The position numbers were made by a program, and so were the translations under genes. The notes under the pieces were generated by a model. The model was not told the origin of the DNA. It ran no database searches and saw only the letters and a list, made by a program, of their open reading frames with translations. Shown in pieces: positions 33,665 to 42,933 of a stretch of DNA of 43,075 nucleotides. The DNA lies in NCBI GenBank assembly GCA_000817115.1, contig JUEO01000010.1, forward strand, positions 1 through 43,075, in the 5' to 3' direction. The DNA is from a marine actinobacterium MedAcidi-G2B. GTDB taxonomy: Bacteria; Actinomycetota; Acidimicrobiia; Acidimicrobiales; MedAcidi-G1. Positions within the stretch are counted from its first letter, which is position 1. Each line of letters starts with the position of its first letter.

Positions 33665-35530
33665 ATGGAACCGGGACAGGAAAAATCTTCAAGGACCACA
33701 GCTGCTAGAAGATGGGGACCAATAGCTGCAATTGTGATTGCTGCTGTTGTAGTAGTCATCATTCTCGTTGCGACACCTTCTAACGACGAAAAAAACGAAG
33801 AGACCTCTTCAACTGCCGCAGTGGTAGAAGAATCATCCCCTTCAACAACAACTGCGGCTACAGCTGAATCCGAGACCGAGACCGAGACCGAATCCGAATC
33901 GGCTCCAACTACCACCACCACAGAAGCAAAATTGGGTGGCCCCTCTTACGCTATTGATCCAGATACTGAAAGCCCGGAAGGTGTGCTGAGTTACCCCAGA
34001 GCTGAAGAAATGGGTATTGCTGACACCATCGACTGGGGTGAACGTTGCGATACAGAAACTGGGCAAGTCCGAATCCCTTGGTTCTTCCGCATACCTTGTT
34101 GGCAGCCTTTTGAAGGTGACAACGGTGGTGCAACAGATAACGGAGTAACCGCAGACACGATAAGGGTCGTTTACTGGACCCCGCAAGACAACGACCCAGT
34201 AATGGCTTACATTACAGATGCCATCATGAATGATGACACTAATTCCGATGTTGAAGACACTCTAAATAAGTTGATCGAATACTACGAAACGTATTACGAA
34301 ACCTACGGCCGCTCAGTTGAGTTAACGGTAATAACAGGTTCTGGTCTCGTTTTAGATCCGATTTCCGCTCGGGCTGATGCAGTGCGCATCGCTGAAGAAA
34401 TTGACCCCTTCATGGTTTGGGGTGGCCCAGCATTAACCACCGCCTTTGGTGACGAACTAATGGCAAGAGGCATCGCTTGTTTTGCCTGCGGACTAGGTGG
34501 AACGGCAGAAGACTATGTCGAAAGGCATCCAAACGGATGGTCTTTAACTATGAGCGCTGAACAAGCAAGCATTCTGGTTGCCGAATATGTCGGAAAACGC
34601 CTCGCGGGATACAACGCTGTTCATGCCGGAGACTCCAGCATGCATGATCAAGAACGCGTCTTCGGAAACGTTTACGAAGGAAGTGGAGAAAACGCTGAAA
34701 CAACAAGCGAAATGTTCGAAGATGCACTTGGAAGTTATGGCGTAGAACTCGTGGAATCTATCTCTTACAACTTAGATCCCGCAACAATGCAAGAAACAGC
34801 TACTAATACCATCGCAAAGTTAAAAGCTTCCGGTGTGACCTCTGTATTGCTGCAAGCTGATCCGGTTGCTCCACGCGATTTCACTCGCGAAGCAACTGCC
34901 CAAGGTTATTTTCCTGAGTGGATCGTCGCAGGTTCCGTTCTTGTTGATACAAACGTTTTTGCTCGAACCTATGACCAAGAACAGTGGGCTAACGCATTTG
35001 GTCTTTCCACTCTTGGGACTCCTGTGGAAAGAGGAGACCAAGGAAGCATCAATCTCTATGAATGGTTCCATGGCGAAGAAGCCGCAGCGGCAGACACTCT
35101 CCCCATCGTAGATCCTTATCCGGGTCTCTTTTATTCGATTCTCTCCGCCACCGGTCCGAATTTGACCATGGAGAACTTTGCCGACGTGATGTTGAATTTT
35201 GCACCAACAACTCGCGGAGTTACCGTTCCGTCAATCTCTTACGGATACACCGGACGATGGCCGGAACATCTTGAACCGGACTACCGAGGCATTGACGATA
35301 TCACTGAGATTTGGTGGGATGCTGACGCGGTTGGTGAAGACGATTTAGGAGTTTCAGCTTCAGGAATGTACCGACATGTCAATGGTGGGGAACGTTTCCT
35401 TCTGGGAGAGTTCCCTGAAGCAGAGACCGAGGTGTTCAATCCTGAAAACTCAGTGACTGCATACCAACAAACACCGGAAGCAGAAGCTTCACCCTATTAC
35501 GAGCCTCTGTCTTCTTCCGCTAACAACTAA
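33665..35530 (+). CDS. Membrane-anchored ABC substrate-binding protein
   Basis: A 621-residue protein. A membrane segment at about 18-40 (no lipobox Cys) anchors it; a low-complexity Ser/Thr/Glu linker (about 45-95) follows, and a large periplasmic-binding-protein-like domain fills the rest: ADTIRVVYWTPQDNDPVMAYI, MVWGGPALTTAFGDELMARGI, SGVTSVLLQADPVAPRDFTREATAQGYFPEW and LPIVDPYPGLFYSILS. It is much longer than a typical LivK (about 370). Four Cys occur in pairs (about residues 128-142 and the CFACG segment), possibly for disulfides. AGGGG lies just before ATG 33665. It follows the ATPase fusion by 29 bases and is the specificity partner of the transporter. The ligand is unknown. Confidence 0.87.
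   Translation: MEPGQEKSSRTTAARRWGPIAAIVIAAVVVVIILVATPSNDEKNEETSSTAAVVEESSPSTTTAATAESETETETESESAPTTTTTEAKLGGPSYAIDPDTESPEGVLSYPRAEEMGIADTIDWGERCDTETGQVRIPWFFRIPCWQPFEGDNGGATDNGVTADTIRVVYWTPQDNDPVMAYITDAIMNDDTNSDVEDTLNKLIEYYETYYETYGRSVELTVITGSGLVLDPISARADAVRIAEEIDPFMVWGGPALTTAFGDELMARGIACFACGLGGTAEDYVERHPNGWSLTMSAEQASILVAEYVGKRLAGYNAVHAGDSSMHDQERVFGNVYEGSGENAETTSEMFEDALGSYGVELVESISYNLDPATMQETATNTIAKLKASGVTSVLLQADPVAPRDFTREATAQGYFPEWIVAGSVLVDTNVFARTYDQEQWANAFGLSTLGTPVERGDQGSINLYEWFHGEEAAAADTLPIVDPYPGLFYSILSATGPNLTMENFADVMLNFAPTTRGVTVPSISYGYTGRWPEHLEPDYRGIDDITEIWWDADAVGEDDLGVSASGMYRHVNGGERFLLGEFPEAETEVFNPENSVTAYQQTPEAEASPYYEPLSSSANN
33866..33901 (+). repeat. Hexanucleotide repeat in the binding-protein linker
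   Basis: Six 6-base units, GAATCC, GAGACC three times, GAATCC and GAATCG, encode the Glu-Ser/Glu-Thr alternation of the acidic linker. Like the 21-bp array in the lipoprotein gene it can gain or lose units in frame and alter tether length. Confidence 0.8.
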
Positions 35531-35534
35531 AGAA

Positions 35535-36365
35535 ATGAAACTCCATCCTTGGAACACGGACTTTTCTTGGGAAAGAAATGATCGTCAAGAATATTTGATT
35601 CTTGACGAAAACCAAGTAAATCATTTCCATGAACAGGGTTTTGTTTTACTAGAAAATGCACTTGATCTAGACCTTCTCAATGAGGTAACTAGCGACCTTG
35701 ATGCTATTGAGTCCTCTATGGAAGATTTTCTACGAACCTTGCCAGATGAGCGACTCTCGATCGCTGAAGCCGATGCAATAGTGTTTTCAATTCATGCAGT
35801 AGCAGTTTCAGAGGCGGCGCGAAAGTTTGCGCAACATCCGGTCTTTGGCAAAATCTGTCACGACCTAGTGGGAGACAACGTTCGCCTTTACTGGGATCAA
35901 CTTGTTTACAAAAAACCTGCAAAGCCACGCCCTTTTCCTTGGCATCAAGACAACGGCTACACCTTTGTGGAGCCTCAACAATATTTGACTTGCTGGATAC
36001 CGCTTGTTGACGCAACTATTGAAAATGGGTGCCCGTGGGTCGCCCCAGGAAAACATGTCCATGGGACTCTAGCTCACAGCTATGTTGATCCTTTGGGGTA
36101 TCAATGCTTTGACGAGCCTGATGATGCCGTACCGGTTCCCGCTCCTCGCGGCAGTGTGGTCATTTTTTCTTCTTTAACACCGCATGCGACAGGACCAAAT
36201 ACTTCAGATTCAGTTCGAAAAGCCTACATTTTGCAATATGCACCTGAAGGGGCGATGCTTCATCGTGGTGAACCTCATGTAGGTCCTTCCACTAGCCAAG
36301 AAGTTCAATCAGATCAAAACCGACAGTTCCCAGTCATCATTGATGGGTTACCTGTCACTCAATAG
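35535..36365 (+). CDS. Phytanoyl-CoA-dioxygenase (PhyH) family Fe(II)/2-oxoglutarate enzyme
   Basis: A 276-residue protein with the PhyH triad: H137-x-D139 in FPWHQDNGY, distal H217 in SLTPHATGPN and R228 in SVRKAYILQYAP for 2-oxoglutarate. LTCWIPLVDATIENGCPWVAPGKHVHG is the usual core after the HxD. Such enzymes hydroxylate small organic substrates. It starts 4 bases after the binding-protein stop, so it belongs to the transporter operon and most likely acts on the imported compound. The start at 35535 has only a weak ribosome site (AAGAA), which is consistent with coupling. Confidence 0.9.
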   Translation: MKLHPWNTDFSWERNDRQEYLILDENQVNHFHEQGFVLLENALDLDLLNEVTSDLDAIESSMEDFLRTLPDERLSIAEADAIVFSIHAVAVSEAARKFAQHPVFGKICHDLVGDNVRLYWDQLVYKKPAKPRPFPWHQDNGYTFVEPQQYLTCWIPLVDATIENGCPWVAPGKHVHGTLAHSYVDPLGYQCFDEPDDAVPVPAPRGSVVIFSSLTPHATGPNTSDSVRKAYILQYAPEGAMLHRGEPHVGPSTSQEVQSDQNRQFPVIIDGLPVTQ

Positions 36366-36369
36366 TTGA

Positions 36370-38070
36370 CTAATTGTTTCTTAACATTTCGCCGGCTAAT
36401 GCGCCACTGTGTTGTCCAGACTCCATGTAAACCTGTCCGTTTACGATTGTGGTGTCATAGCCGTCAGCTCTTTGAGTCCAGCGTCCAGCTCCTCCAGGAA
36501 AATCATGGGTCATTTCTGGATAATGAAGCGCTAAACGATCAAAATCTATAACGTTTACATCTGCTTTTGATCCAGGAATGAGACGCCCACGATTCTTTAT
36601 GCCAAATAAATCTGCCGTGTCAGAAGTAAGGCGCCGAATTGCCTCTTCAATAGTAAACATCCCTCTCTCTCTAACCCAATGAGTTAAAAAGAATGTTGGT
36701 TGGCTTGCATCCATAATTTGTCGCGCATGAGCTCCAGCGTCAGCAAGACCCATCACTACATACGGTCTTTGAATCATTCCAACTGCCTCATCCATGTTTT
36801 GATTTAAGAAAGGAAGCGTGAAAATTCTATGACCATTCATCTCTAAAGCAATATCTACAAAAGCTTCAACTACTGAAACTCCTCTTTGTTCCGCAATTGC
36901 TCCTAAACTTTCATCTGGACCTAAATCGTGACGCACAGGGCTATCTGGCAGAGGAAAGAAATTCGTCCAGTCAAGTGGTAGGTATTGAAAATATTGTTCC
37001 GCAGATTCAAGAAGTTTTTCTCGCGAACTTGGATCAGTGAATCTAGCTACTTTTTCCTCAAGAGACAGATCTCTTAATTCTCTCCAGCCTTCTGCACCAT
37101 CGAACGGTGTGCGGCCGCTGAAGCCAAACAAAATTCCGATCTGACGTGACGTCGTCTGAGGTCGAAGCACCGCCCCATTCTCGTTTTCTTCTTCTACGTG
37201 ACTTAAAACTCGGGTATGTAGGTCAGGAACGAGGTCTACTTGAGTAAGCCCAAACGTCACCGGACAATTAGATCTCCTGCTTATCTCTCCGTACATCGCT
37301 ATTTCTTCTTGTACCGGATCTAGATCGCCGTCGCTTTCTGCTCGTCCGGCTAATCTTGCGGCAGCTTCAAAAACACCTCCATATTTTTTTAGTGGCTCAG
37401 CAAGAGCGAGTAATTCGTCAGGTTCAGCATGTGTTCCTGGGACGTGACGACCATCAGGAACTTTATGCAAGTGAGTTCGAGAGGTCGAGAACCCGAGCGC
37501 ACCGGCTTCCATGGCTTCTTCCACCATTGAAACCATTAGTTGAATATCTTCAGCTGTTGCTGGTTCTGCATCTAAAGAACGGTCCCCCATTGCAGCCACT
37601 CTCACCGCACAATGACCAACCATTCCCCCAACATTGACACCTTTAGGGAAAGTTTCTAAAACATCTAAATACTCGCCGTAGGTATTCCAGTTCCATGGCA
37701 GACCTTCAAGGATGCTCTGTGCCGGAATATCTTCTACGGACTCCATCATTTCCGCTAAAAAATCTTGATCACCTGATTTCACTGGTGCGAACGTTACTCC
37801 ACAGTTCCCGAGAACTACCGAAGTGACTCCATGCCAACATGACGAACTTCCTAAAGGGTCCCACCCAAGCTGAGCGTCAAGATGTGTATGGATATCAACA
37901 AATCCCGGAGTTACTAGCTTTCCAGTAGCGTCTATCTCTTTTGCCCCTGATAGTTCTACTTCTCCCACCACTACAACAGTGTCTCCGTCTATCGCTACGT
38001 CTGCTGTCTTAGGTTCAGAACCAGTCCCATCTACGACTGTTCCACCACGAATTACAAGATCATGAGTCAT
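36370..38070 (-). CDS. N-acyl-D-amino-acid deacylase-like amidohydrolase
   Basis: A 566-residue amidohydrolase starting MTHDLVIRGGTVVDGTGSEP. Metal ligands are intact: GFVDIHTHLD (H61, H63), VVLGNCGVTFAPV with the D-aminoacylase Cys, and VMGLADAGAHARQ with the catalytic Asp; GSKADVNVIDFDRL closes the beta-sandwich. Family enzymes remove acyl groups from N-acyl-D-amino acids or related amides in the cytoplasm. AGGAGG seven bases before ATG 38070 is the strongest ribosome site in the window. It is convergent with the PhyH gene (4 bases between stops) and contrasts with the ligand-poor paralogue at 21147. Confidence 0.88.
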   Translation of the reverse strand: MTHDLVIRGGTVVDGTGSEPKTADVAIDGDTVVVVGEVELSGAKEIDATGKLVTPGFVDIHTHLDAQLGWDPLGSSSCWHGVTSVVLGNCGVTFAPVKSGDQDFLAEMMESVEDIPAQSILEGLPWNWNTYGEYLDVLETFPKGVNVGGMVGHCAVRVAAMGDRSLDAEPATAEDIQLMVSMVEEAMEAGALGFSTSRTHLHKVPDGRHVPGTHAEPDELLALAEPLKKYGGVFEAAARLAGRAESDGDLDPVQEEIAMYGEISRRSNCPVTFGLTQVDLVPDLHTRVLSHVEEENENGAVLRPQTTSRQIGILFGFSGRTPFDGAEGWRELRDLSLEEKVARFTDPSSREKLLESAEQYFQYLPLDWTNFFPLPDSPVRHDLGPDESLGAIAEQRGVSVVEAFVDIALEMNGHRIFTLPFLNQNMDEAVGMIQRPYVVMGLADAGAHARQIMDASQPTFFLTHWVRERGMFTIEEAIRRLTSDTADLFGIKNRGRLIPGSKADVNVIDFDRLALHYPEMTHDFPGGAGRWTQRADGYDTTIVNGQVYMESGQHSGALAGEMLRNN

Positions 38071-38129
38071 GAATTTCCTCCTGAATAAACCTTAGAACTT
38101 TTATTTAGATTAGAAGCATTCGAGAGTAT

Positions 38130-39284
38130 CTATTCAATTGAAGCTACTAAAAACTCAACAAATCCATTTGGCTGCCAATAACCCTCTAATGAGCGGTAAG
38201 GAATCGTGATTGAAGCAGTGTTAGATCCTGACCCACCAACTGAGAACGGAGCAAAAGAAAGCACCAGACCTCCGCGTGTCAGGTTATATAAAGCAAAATT
38301 CTCTTCTTCTGGCCCCGCTCCAATGTGTCTTCTCTCGTCAACCCATGGCTCTGATTCAAGTCGCGTTATCGCTTCTGCGGAAAGTGCGTCCACCCAATCT
38401 GTATCTGGATCAAACAATTCATAAATCAGAACAGGCTGGCCGGTCTCTAAATCGAAAGTTTCAGTAAACGTCTCTGCAGCGTCACCTGCTGCTCCAGAAA
38501 CAAGTCGGCGTTCAATGTTGCGTAAACTAAGAACTTCATCAGTGGAAAGCATTACTTCGTATTCGTGTTCTAACCATAAACACCTACCATCAATGACTTC
38601 TCGACACGCGTAACCATTATTTTCAACTGCAGTTATCGCATCATCAAGGAACTCTGCTGCTGCTCCTTGCGTTAATCCGAGAAGTCGACCGTTAACTCGA
38701 GGGGCTTCTTGAGGTCCTTCAATACGTGGCCAAGCAATCTTTATCTCAATTTTTCCATTTCGCCCAACAGGTAAACCATTAGGGCCATGTGCTTCGGCAC
38801 CTGTGTCTATGGAGCAAGATAATTCTTCCATAGTTATATCGGGACCAACTATTCCTTCGATTTCCTCGTCTCTTTCACGTGGTATCAAAAGAACCTGTCC
38901 AACTCTCAAAGAATTCGGGTTACTAAGTCCGTTAGCACGCATAAATGCATCTACGGTTGTGTCATGTTCAGCAGCTATTCCACTCAACGTGTCTCCCGAT
39001 TGAACAACCACAGTCTCCGGACCTTCATCAGGTAACACAATGTCTGGAGGCCGAGCGCTTGCAATACATTCCTCCGCAAGGTTTCGTGCAGGATAAAGTT
39101 CTTGCATCTCCCAACCTTCAACACGTAATGGTGGCACCGTCTCGGGAGCCGAAGAGTTCTCGAAAAGATCCCCCAAAGTCGTAGTAGGAACAGTGTTTTT
39201 CTCTTCCCCACTACATGAAGTTCCTAATAGCAATGGAACAAGGAGGATTAGAGAAACTCTTTTCATCTTCAAAGATTTACACAT
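38130..39284 (-). CDS. LysM-domain lipoprotein
   Basis: A 384-residue protein. A signal with lipobox LGTSC ends near residue 24. A LysM domain follows at about 92-137 (VVQSGDTLSGIAAEHDTTVDAFMRANGLSNPNSLRVGQVLLIP), which binds peptidoglycan. The C-terminal 200 residues resemble an RsiV/DUF3298-type domain (VNGRLLGLTQGAAAEFLDDAI, VGGSGSNTASITIPYRSLEGYW). AAGGG lies seven bases before ATG 39284; an internal ATG 39266 is possible. It probably tethers to or monitors the cell wall. Function otherwise unknown. Confidence 0.85.
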   Translation of the reverse strand: MCKSLKMKRVSLILLVPLLLGTSCSGEEKNTVPTTTLGDLFENSSAPETVPPLRVEGWEMQELYPARNLAEECIASARPPDIVLPDEGPETVVVQSGDTLSGIAAEHDTTVDAFMRANGLSNPNSLRVGQVLLIPRERDEEIEGIVGPDITMEELSCSIDTGAEAHGPNGLPVGRNGKIEIKIAWPRIEGPQEAPRVNGRLLGLTQGAAAEFLDDAITAVENNGYACREVIDGRCLWLEHEYEVMLSTDEVLSLRNIERRLVSGAAGDAAETFTETFDLETGQPVLIYELFDPDTDWVDALSAEAITRLESEPWVDERRHIGAGPEEENFALYNLTRGGLVLSFAPFSVGGSGSNTASITIPYRSLEGYWQPNGFVEFLVASIE

Positions 39285-39425
39285 TAGAAGGCCCTTGGTA
39301 TGTCATCTTCTTAGATTTAACTATTTTTATGTAGAAAATCTCCAATTATTTAAATAAGTGACCCTTGAGACCTTCCTTTAGATCTGAAAGAGTAGATTTA
39401 AGTTATCGACTTAACTGGAGATGCT

Positions 39426-42400
39426 TTGACAGTTTCAGAAAATAGCTACAAACTATCTGACCGTTACCAAAAAGTAGAAGGCCACTTCTTTTTGACCGGA
39501 ATTCAGGCTTTAGCGCGTCTGCCTATACAACAATTACGTAATGACCGCGTCAACGGCTTAAATACCGCATCGTTCATTTCTGGTTACCCTGGTTCACCGC
39601 TGGCCGGATACGACACAGAGATTGAGAGAGCGTTGAAAGCAGTGTCTGATCTTCCTATCACTCATCAGCCTGGTGTAAATGAAGAATTGAGTGCAGCTTC
39701 TGTTATGGGCAGCCAGTTAGCGGTGCTACAACCAGATTGTCGATATGACGGAATTGTCGGATTTTGGTATGGGAAAGCTCCTGGAATTGATAGAGCCAGC
39801 GACGCTCTTCGTCACGCCGTGTTTGCTGGAACTTCAACTCATGGCGGAGCAGTGGCTTTAGTTGGTGACGACCCTGCTGCGAAAAGTTCAACACTTCCTT
39901 CTACTTCTGATGCAACGATTGTAAGTCTTCACATGCCCATGCTTTATCCCGGTGATGTTCAGGAAACCCTTGACTTAGGAATGCATGCAATTGCTTTGAG
40001 CCGAATAACAGGTTTATGGACAGCGATGAAGATCGTTACTGCTGTTGCTGATGGCAGCGGCACCGTGGATGCGTCCGCTAGCCGCGTGACACCTATCATT
40101 CCAGATCTCACTATCGATGGGGTCCCTTACGAACATAAGCCAAGCGGCAATCTAATTACGCCATATACATTAGAGATTGAAAGAGAGTTTCGTGAAGTAA
40201 AACACGAATTAGCTAAGCGTTACATTTCAGCAAACTCTTTGAACCGAGTCACGGTAGGTAGTTCCAATGCATGGATTGGTCTCGTTGCTTCCGGATTCAC
40301 CTATCACGAATTACGGCATGCCTTAAGTCGACTTGGGCTCGCTTCCACGTCTGATATCGAATCTGCTGGAATTCGTATGCTTCAAATGCAGGCTCCTCTT
40401 TCTTTTCATCCTTCAACTATTCAAGATTTCGCTCAGGGACTAGAAGAAATTCTTGTAGTTGAAGAGAAGAATCCAACTCTTGAATGGCTTATTAAAGATG
40501 CTCTCTACGGAAAGACTAACCAGCCTCGTATCACGGGAAAGAGTCACCCAGATGGTCGTAGTTTGATGCCAAGTTATGGAATCCTTGACGCTGACACAAT
40601 TTTGCCCGGGCTCCGTGAACGCCTCGCTCTTCGAATTGAAGAACGTCTAGCATCTGATCTACAAAAAGCTGAAAAAATCCAGATTCCAATAACTGCAAGC
40701 CACGCGCCGTATTTCTGTTCGGGGTGTCCACATAACTGGGGAACTAAAGTACCCGACGACACTCTGATTGGTTCTGGTATTGGTTGCCACAGCATGAACA
40801 TGCTGATGGAGGAGTCTCGCGTGGGAGACATTGCTGGAGTTGGAGCGATGGGCAGCGAAGGGGCTCAGTGGATAGGGATATCTCCTTTTATTGATCGATC
40901 TCACTTCATACAAAACATTGGAGACGGAACTTTCTTCCATTCAGGTCAGCTTGCGATTCAAGCTGCAGTAACTGCAGGAGTTTCAATTACTTACAAATTG
41001 CTTTATAACGGGGCTGTAGCGATGACCGGTGGACAAAACGCTCAAGGAAATCTTGGTACAGCTGAACTCTCCACAATCTTCCTTGCTCAAGGAGTGAAAA
41101 GAGTTTTAATAACTAGCCCTGATCCAGGTGATTATGATAAGACAAACCTGCCTCCGAGCGTTGAGGTTTGGGATCGGACTCGCATCGTAGAAGCACAAGA
41201 GATGCTTGCAGAGATTCCAGGAGTAACTATTCTGATCCATGACCAAGCTTGCGCTGCACAAACACGACGCATGCGAAAACGAGGCCAAGCTACGACTCCA
41301 AAGTTTCGTGTAGCGATCAACCCTCGAATATGTGAAGGTTGTGGCGATTGTGGAGAAGTTTCTAACTGTCTTTCTGTTCAGGCTTTAGAAACCGAGTTTG
41401 GAACAAAGACAACTATTGATCAATCTTCCTGCAATCTCGACTTTTCATGTCTTAATGGAGATTGCCCAGCTTTTATGTCTATTTCCATTTCGGAAGACGA
41501 ACAAGAATCAGATGCTTATGAAGACCTGTCTGCCGACCTTCCAGAGCCTCCTTCTCTTTGGGGAGAGAGTAAGCAAGTAGACATAAGACTCGCAGGAATT
41601 GGTGGAACTGGAGTAGTTACTGTTTCTCAGATACTCGCTACAGCCGCCATGTTGGACGGATTTGAAGTAAGAGGTCTTGATCAAACCGGTTTATCTCAAA
41701 AAGCAGGAGCAGTAATAAGTGATGTTCGTCTTTCTAGAAGCGGACCAAGGGTCTCTAACCTTGTCGGAGAAAGCGGAGCAGACGTAATTCTTGCTTTCAA
41801 CCTTTTAGTAGGCGCTGGAACTGCTGCTATGCACACCGCTGATCCCGAAAAAACAATCATGATCGGATCAACTTCTGCTGTTCCTACGGGGGCAATGGTT
41901 GGTCATCCCGAAACGCTACTTCCAGAAACAGAAAAACTAATCAGCGATGTGGGTTTGAAAACGAGACCAGAATTGAATCGATTCGTTGATTCGATAGCTA
42001 TTTGTGAGAAAGTTTTTGGCAGCAGTGCTTCTGCGAATATCTTCATGTTGGGAGTTGCAGCACAGACGGGTGCGATTCCAGTTTCGCCATCGTCAATAAG
42101 TGAAGCTATAGAACTCAACGGGGTTTCCGTTGATATGAATCTCGCGGCTTTCTCTTTAGGGAGAAACTGGGTTACTGACCCTTCAAATACGCAATACCTT
42201 TTAACCAAGGGAGACGAAGATCTTGCCGACTCTCCTCCTCTTCCCGCTGATTTGGAATCTGTAGTTGAAGATTTAGATCGTTTAACAGGCTTAGGTTCAA
42301 TGCTGCGACTATTCGCGAATGATCTCATTGACTTCCAGAACACAAAAAGTGCTTCATTGTTCTTAGATTTAGTGCAGAAAGTTGCATCAGCAGAACAGTC

Positions 42401-42887
42401 GGTAATCGCAGGGTCCAGTCGTTTAAGCGAAACAGCTGCCAGGGGTCTGCACAAGTTGACTGCATACAAAGATGAATACGAGGTAGCTCGTCTGCTTTTA
42501 AGACCTGAAGGTAAGGCAGTAGCCCGTCAAGTCGGAAACGAAAATTCTTCGATTGCCTGGTACCTGCACCCACCAATACTTAGTGGCATGGGTGTAACAA
42601 AAAAATGGAAACTACCCGCAAGTCTTGGTAGGCCCATAATGCATCTCCTAAGAAAAGGAAAGGTTCTTCGAGGCACCCGCTTTGATCTTTTCGGTTATAC
42701 GGAAGTTCGGCGTTTAGAACGAGAACTCGTTGCCGAATATCAAAAAACCCTTCTTTTGATTATTGAAAACTTGTCAGTAAACAACTTTGAAGAATGCGTC
42801 GCTATCAGCAAACTGGCTTTAGATGTTAGAGGTTTTGAGAAGGCTTGCTTAGATGCTTTATCAAAAGCTGAAAAATTGATTAGTTAA
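39426..42887 (+). CDS. Single-chain indolepyruvate ferredoxin oxidoreductase
   Basis: A 1153-residue protein of the fused IOR family. It has an N-terminal pyruvate/TPP region (FISGYPGSPLAGYDTEIE), a TPP-binding domain (CSGCPHNWGTKVPDDTLIGSGIGCHSMNM), a ferredoxin-like segment with two Fe-S motifs (about 636-680, starting ICEGCGDCGEVSNC), the gamma domain (about 719 onward, LAGIGGTGVVTVSQILATAAMLDG), and a C-terminal extension. It oxidatively decarboxylates aryl-2-oxo acids to aryl-acyl-CoA with ferredoxin as acceptor. It starts at TTG 39426 with GGAG five bases before; a 3-codon ATG-CTT-TGA lies at 39421 in another frame. It probably degrades aromatic amino acids. Confidence 0.93.
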   Translation: MTVSENSYKLSDRYQKVEGHFFLTGIQALARLPIQQLRNDRVNGLNTASFISGYPGSPLAGYDTEIERALKAVSDLPITHQPGVNEELSAASVMGSQLAVLQPDCRYDGIVGFWYGKAPGIDRASDALRHAVFAGTSTHGGAVALVGDDPAAKSSTLPSTSDATIVSLHMPMLYPGDVQETLDLGMHAIALSRITGLWTAMKIVTAVADGSGTVDASASRVTPIIPDLTIDGVPYEHKPSGNLITPYTLEIEREFREVKHELAKRYISANSLNRVTVGSSNAWIGLVASGFTYHELRHALSRLGLASTSDIESAGIRMLQMQAPLSFHPSTIQDFAQGLEEILVVEEKNPTLEWLIKDALYGKTNQPRITGKSHPDGRSLMPSYGILDADTILPGLRERLALRIEERLASDLQKAEKIQIPITASHAPYFCSGCPHNWGTKVPDDTLIGSGIGCHSMNMLMEESRVGDIAGVGAMGSEGAQWIGISPFIDRSHFIQNIGDGTFFHSGQLAIQAAVTAGVSITYKLLYNGAVAMTGGQNAQGNLGTAELSTIFLAQGVKRVLITSPDPGDYDKTNLPPSVEVWDRTRIVEAQEMLAEIPGVTILIHDQACAAQTRRMRKRGQATTPKFRVAINPRICEGCGDCGEVSNCLSVQALETEFGTKTTIDQSSCNLDFSCLNGDCPAFMSISISEDEQESDAYEDLSADLPEPPSLWGESKQVDIRLAGIGGTGVVTVSQILATAAMLDGFEVRGLDQTGLSQKAGAVISDVRLSRSGPRVSNLVGESGADVILAFNLLVGAGTAAMHTADPEKTIMIGSTSAVPTGAMVGHPETLLPETEKLISDVGLKTRPELNRFVDSIAICEKVFGSSASANIFMLGVAAQTGAIPVSPSSISEAIELNGVSVDMNLAAFSLGRNWVTDPSNTQYLLTKGDEDLADSPPLPADLESVVEDLDRLTGLGSMLRLFANDLIDFQNTKSASLFLDLVQKVASAEQSVIAGSSRLSETAARGLHKLTAYKDEYEVARLLLRPEGKAVARQVGNENSSIAWYLHPPILSGMGVTKKWKLPASLGRPIMHLLRKGKVLRGTRFDLFGYTEVRRLERELVAEYQKTLLLIIENLSVNNFEECVAISKLALDVRGFEKACLDALSKAEKLIS

Positions 42888-42933
42888 TCCAAAAAGACTC
42901 AAAAAGTTCATATTGGTGAAAGATAAGGCATGA

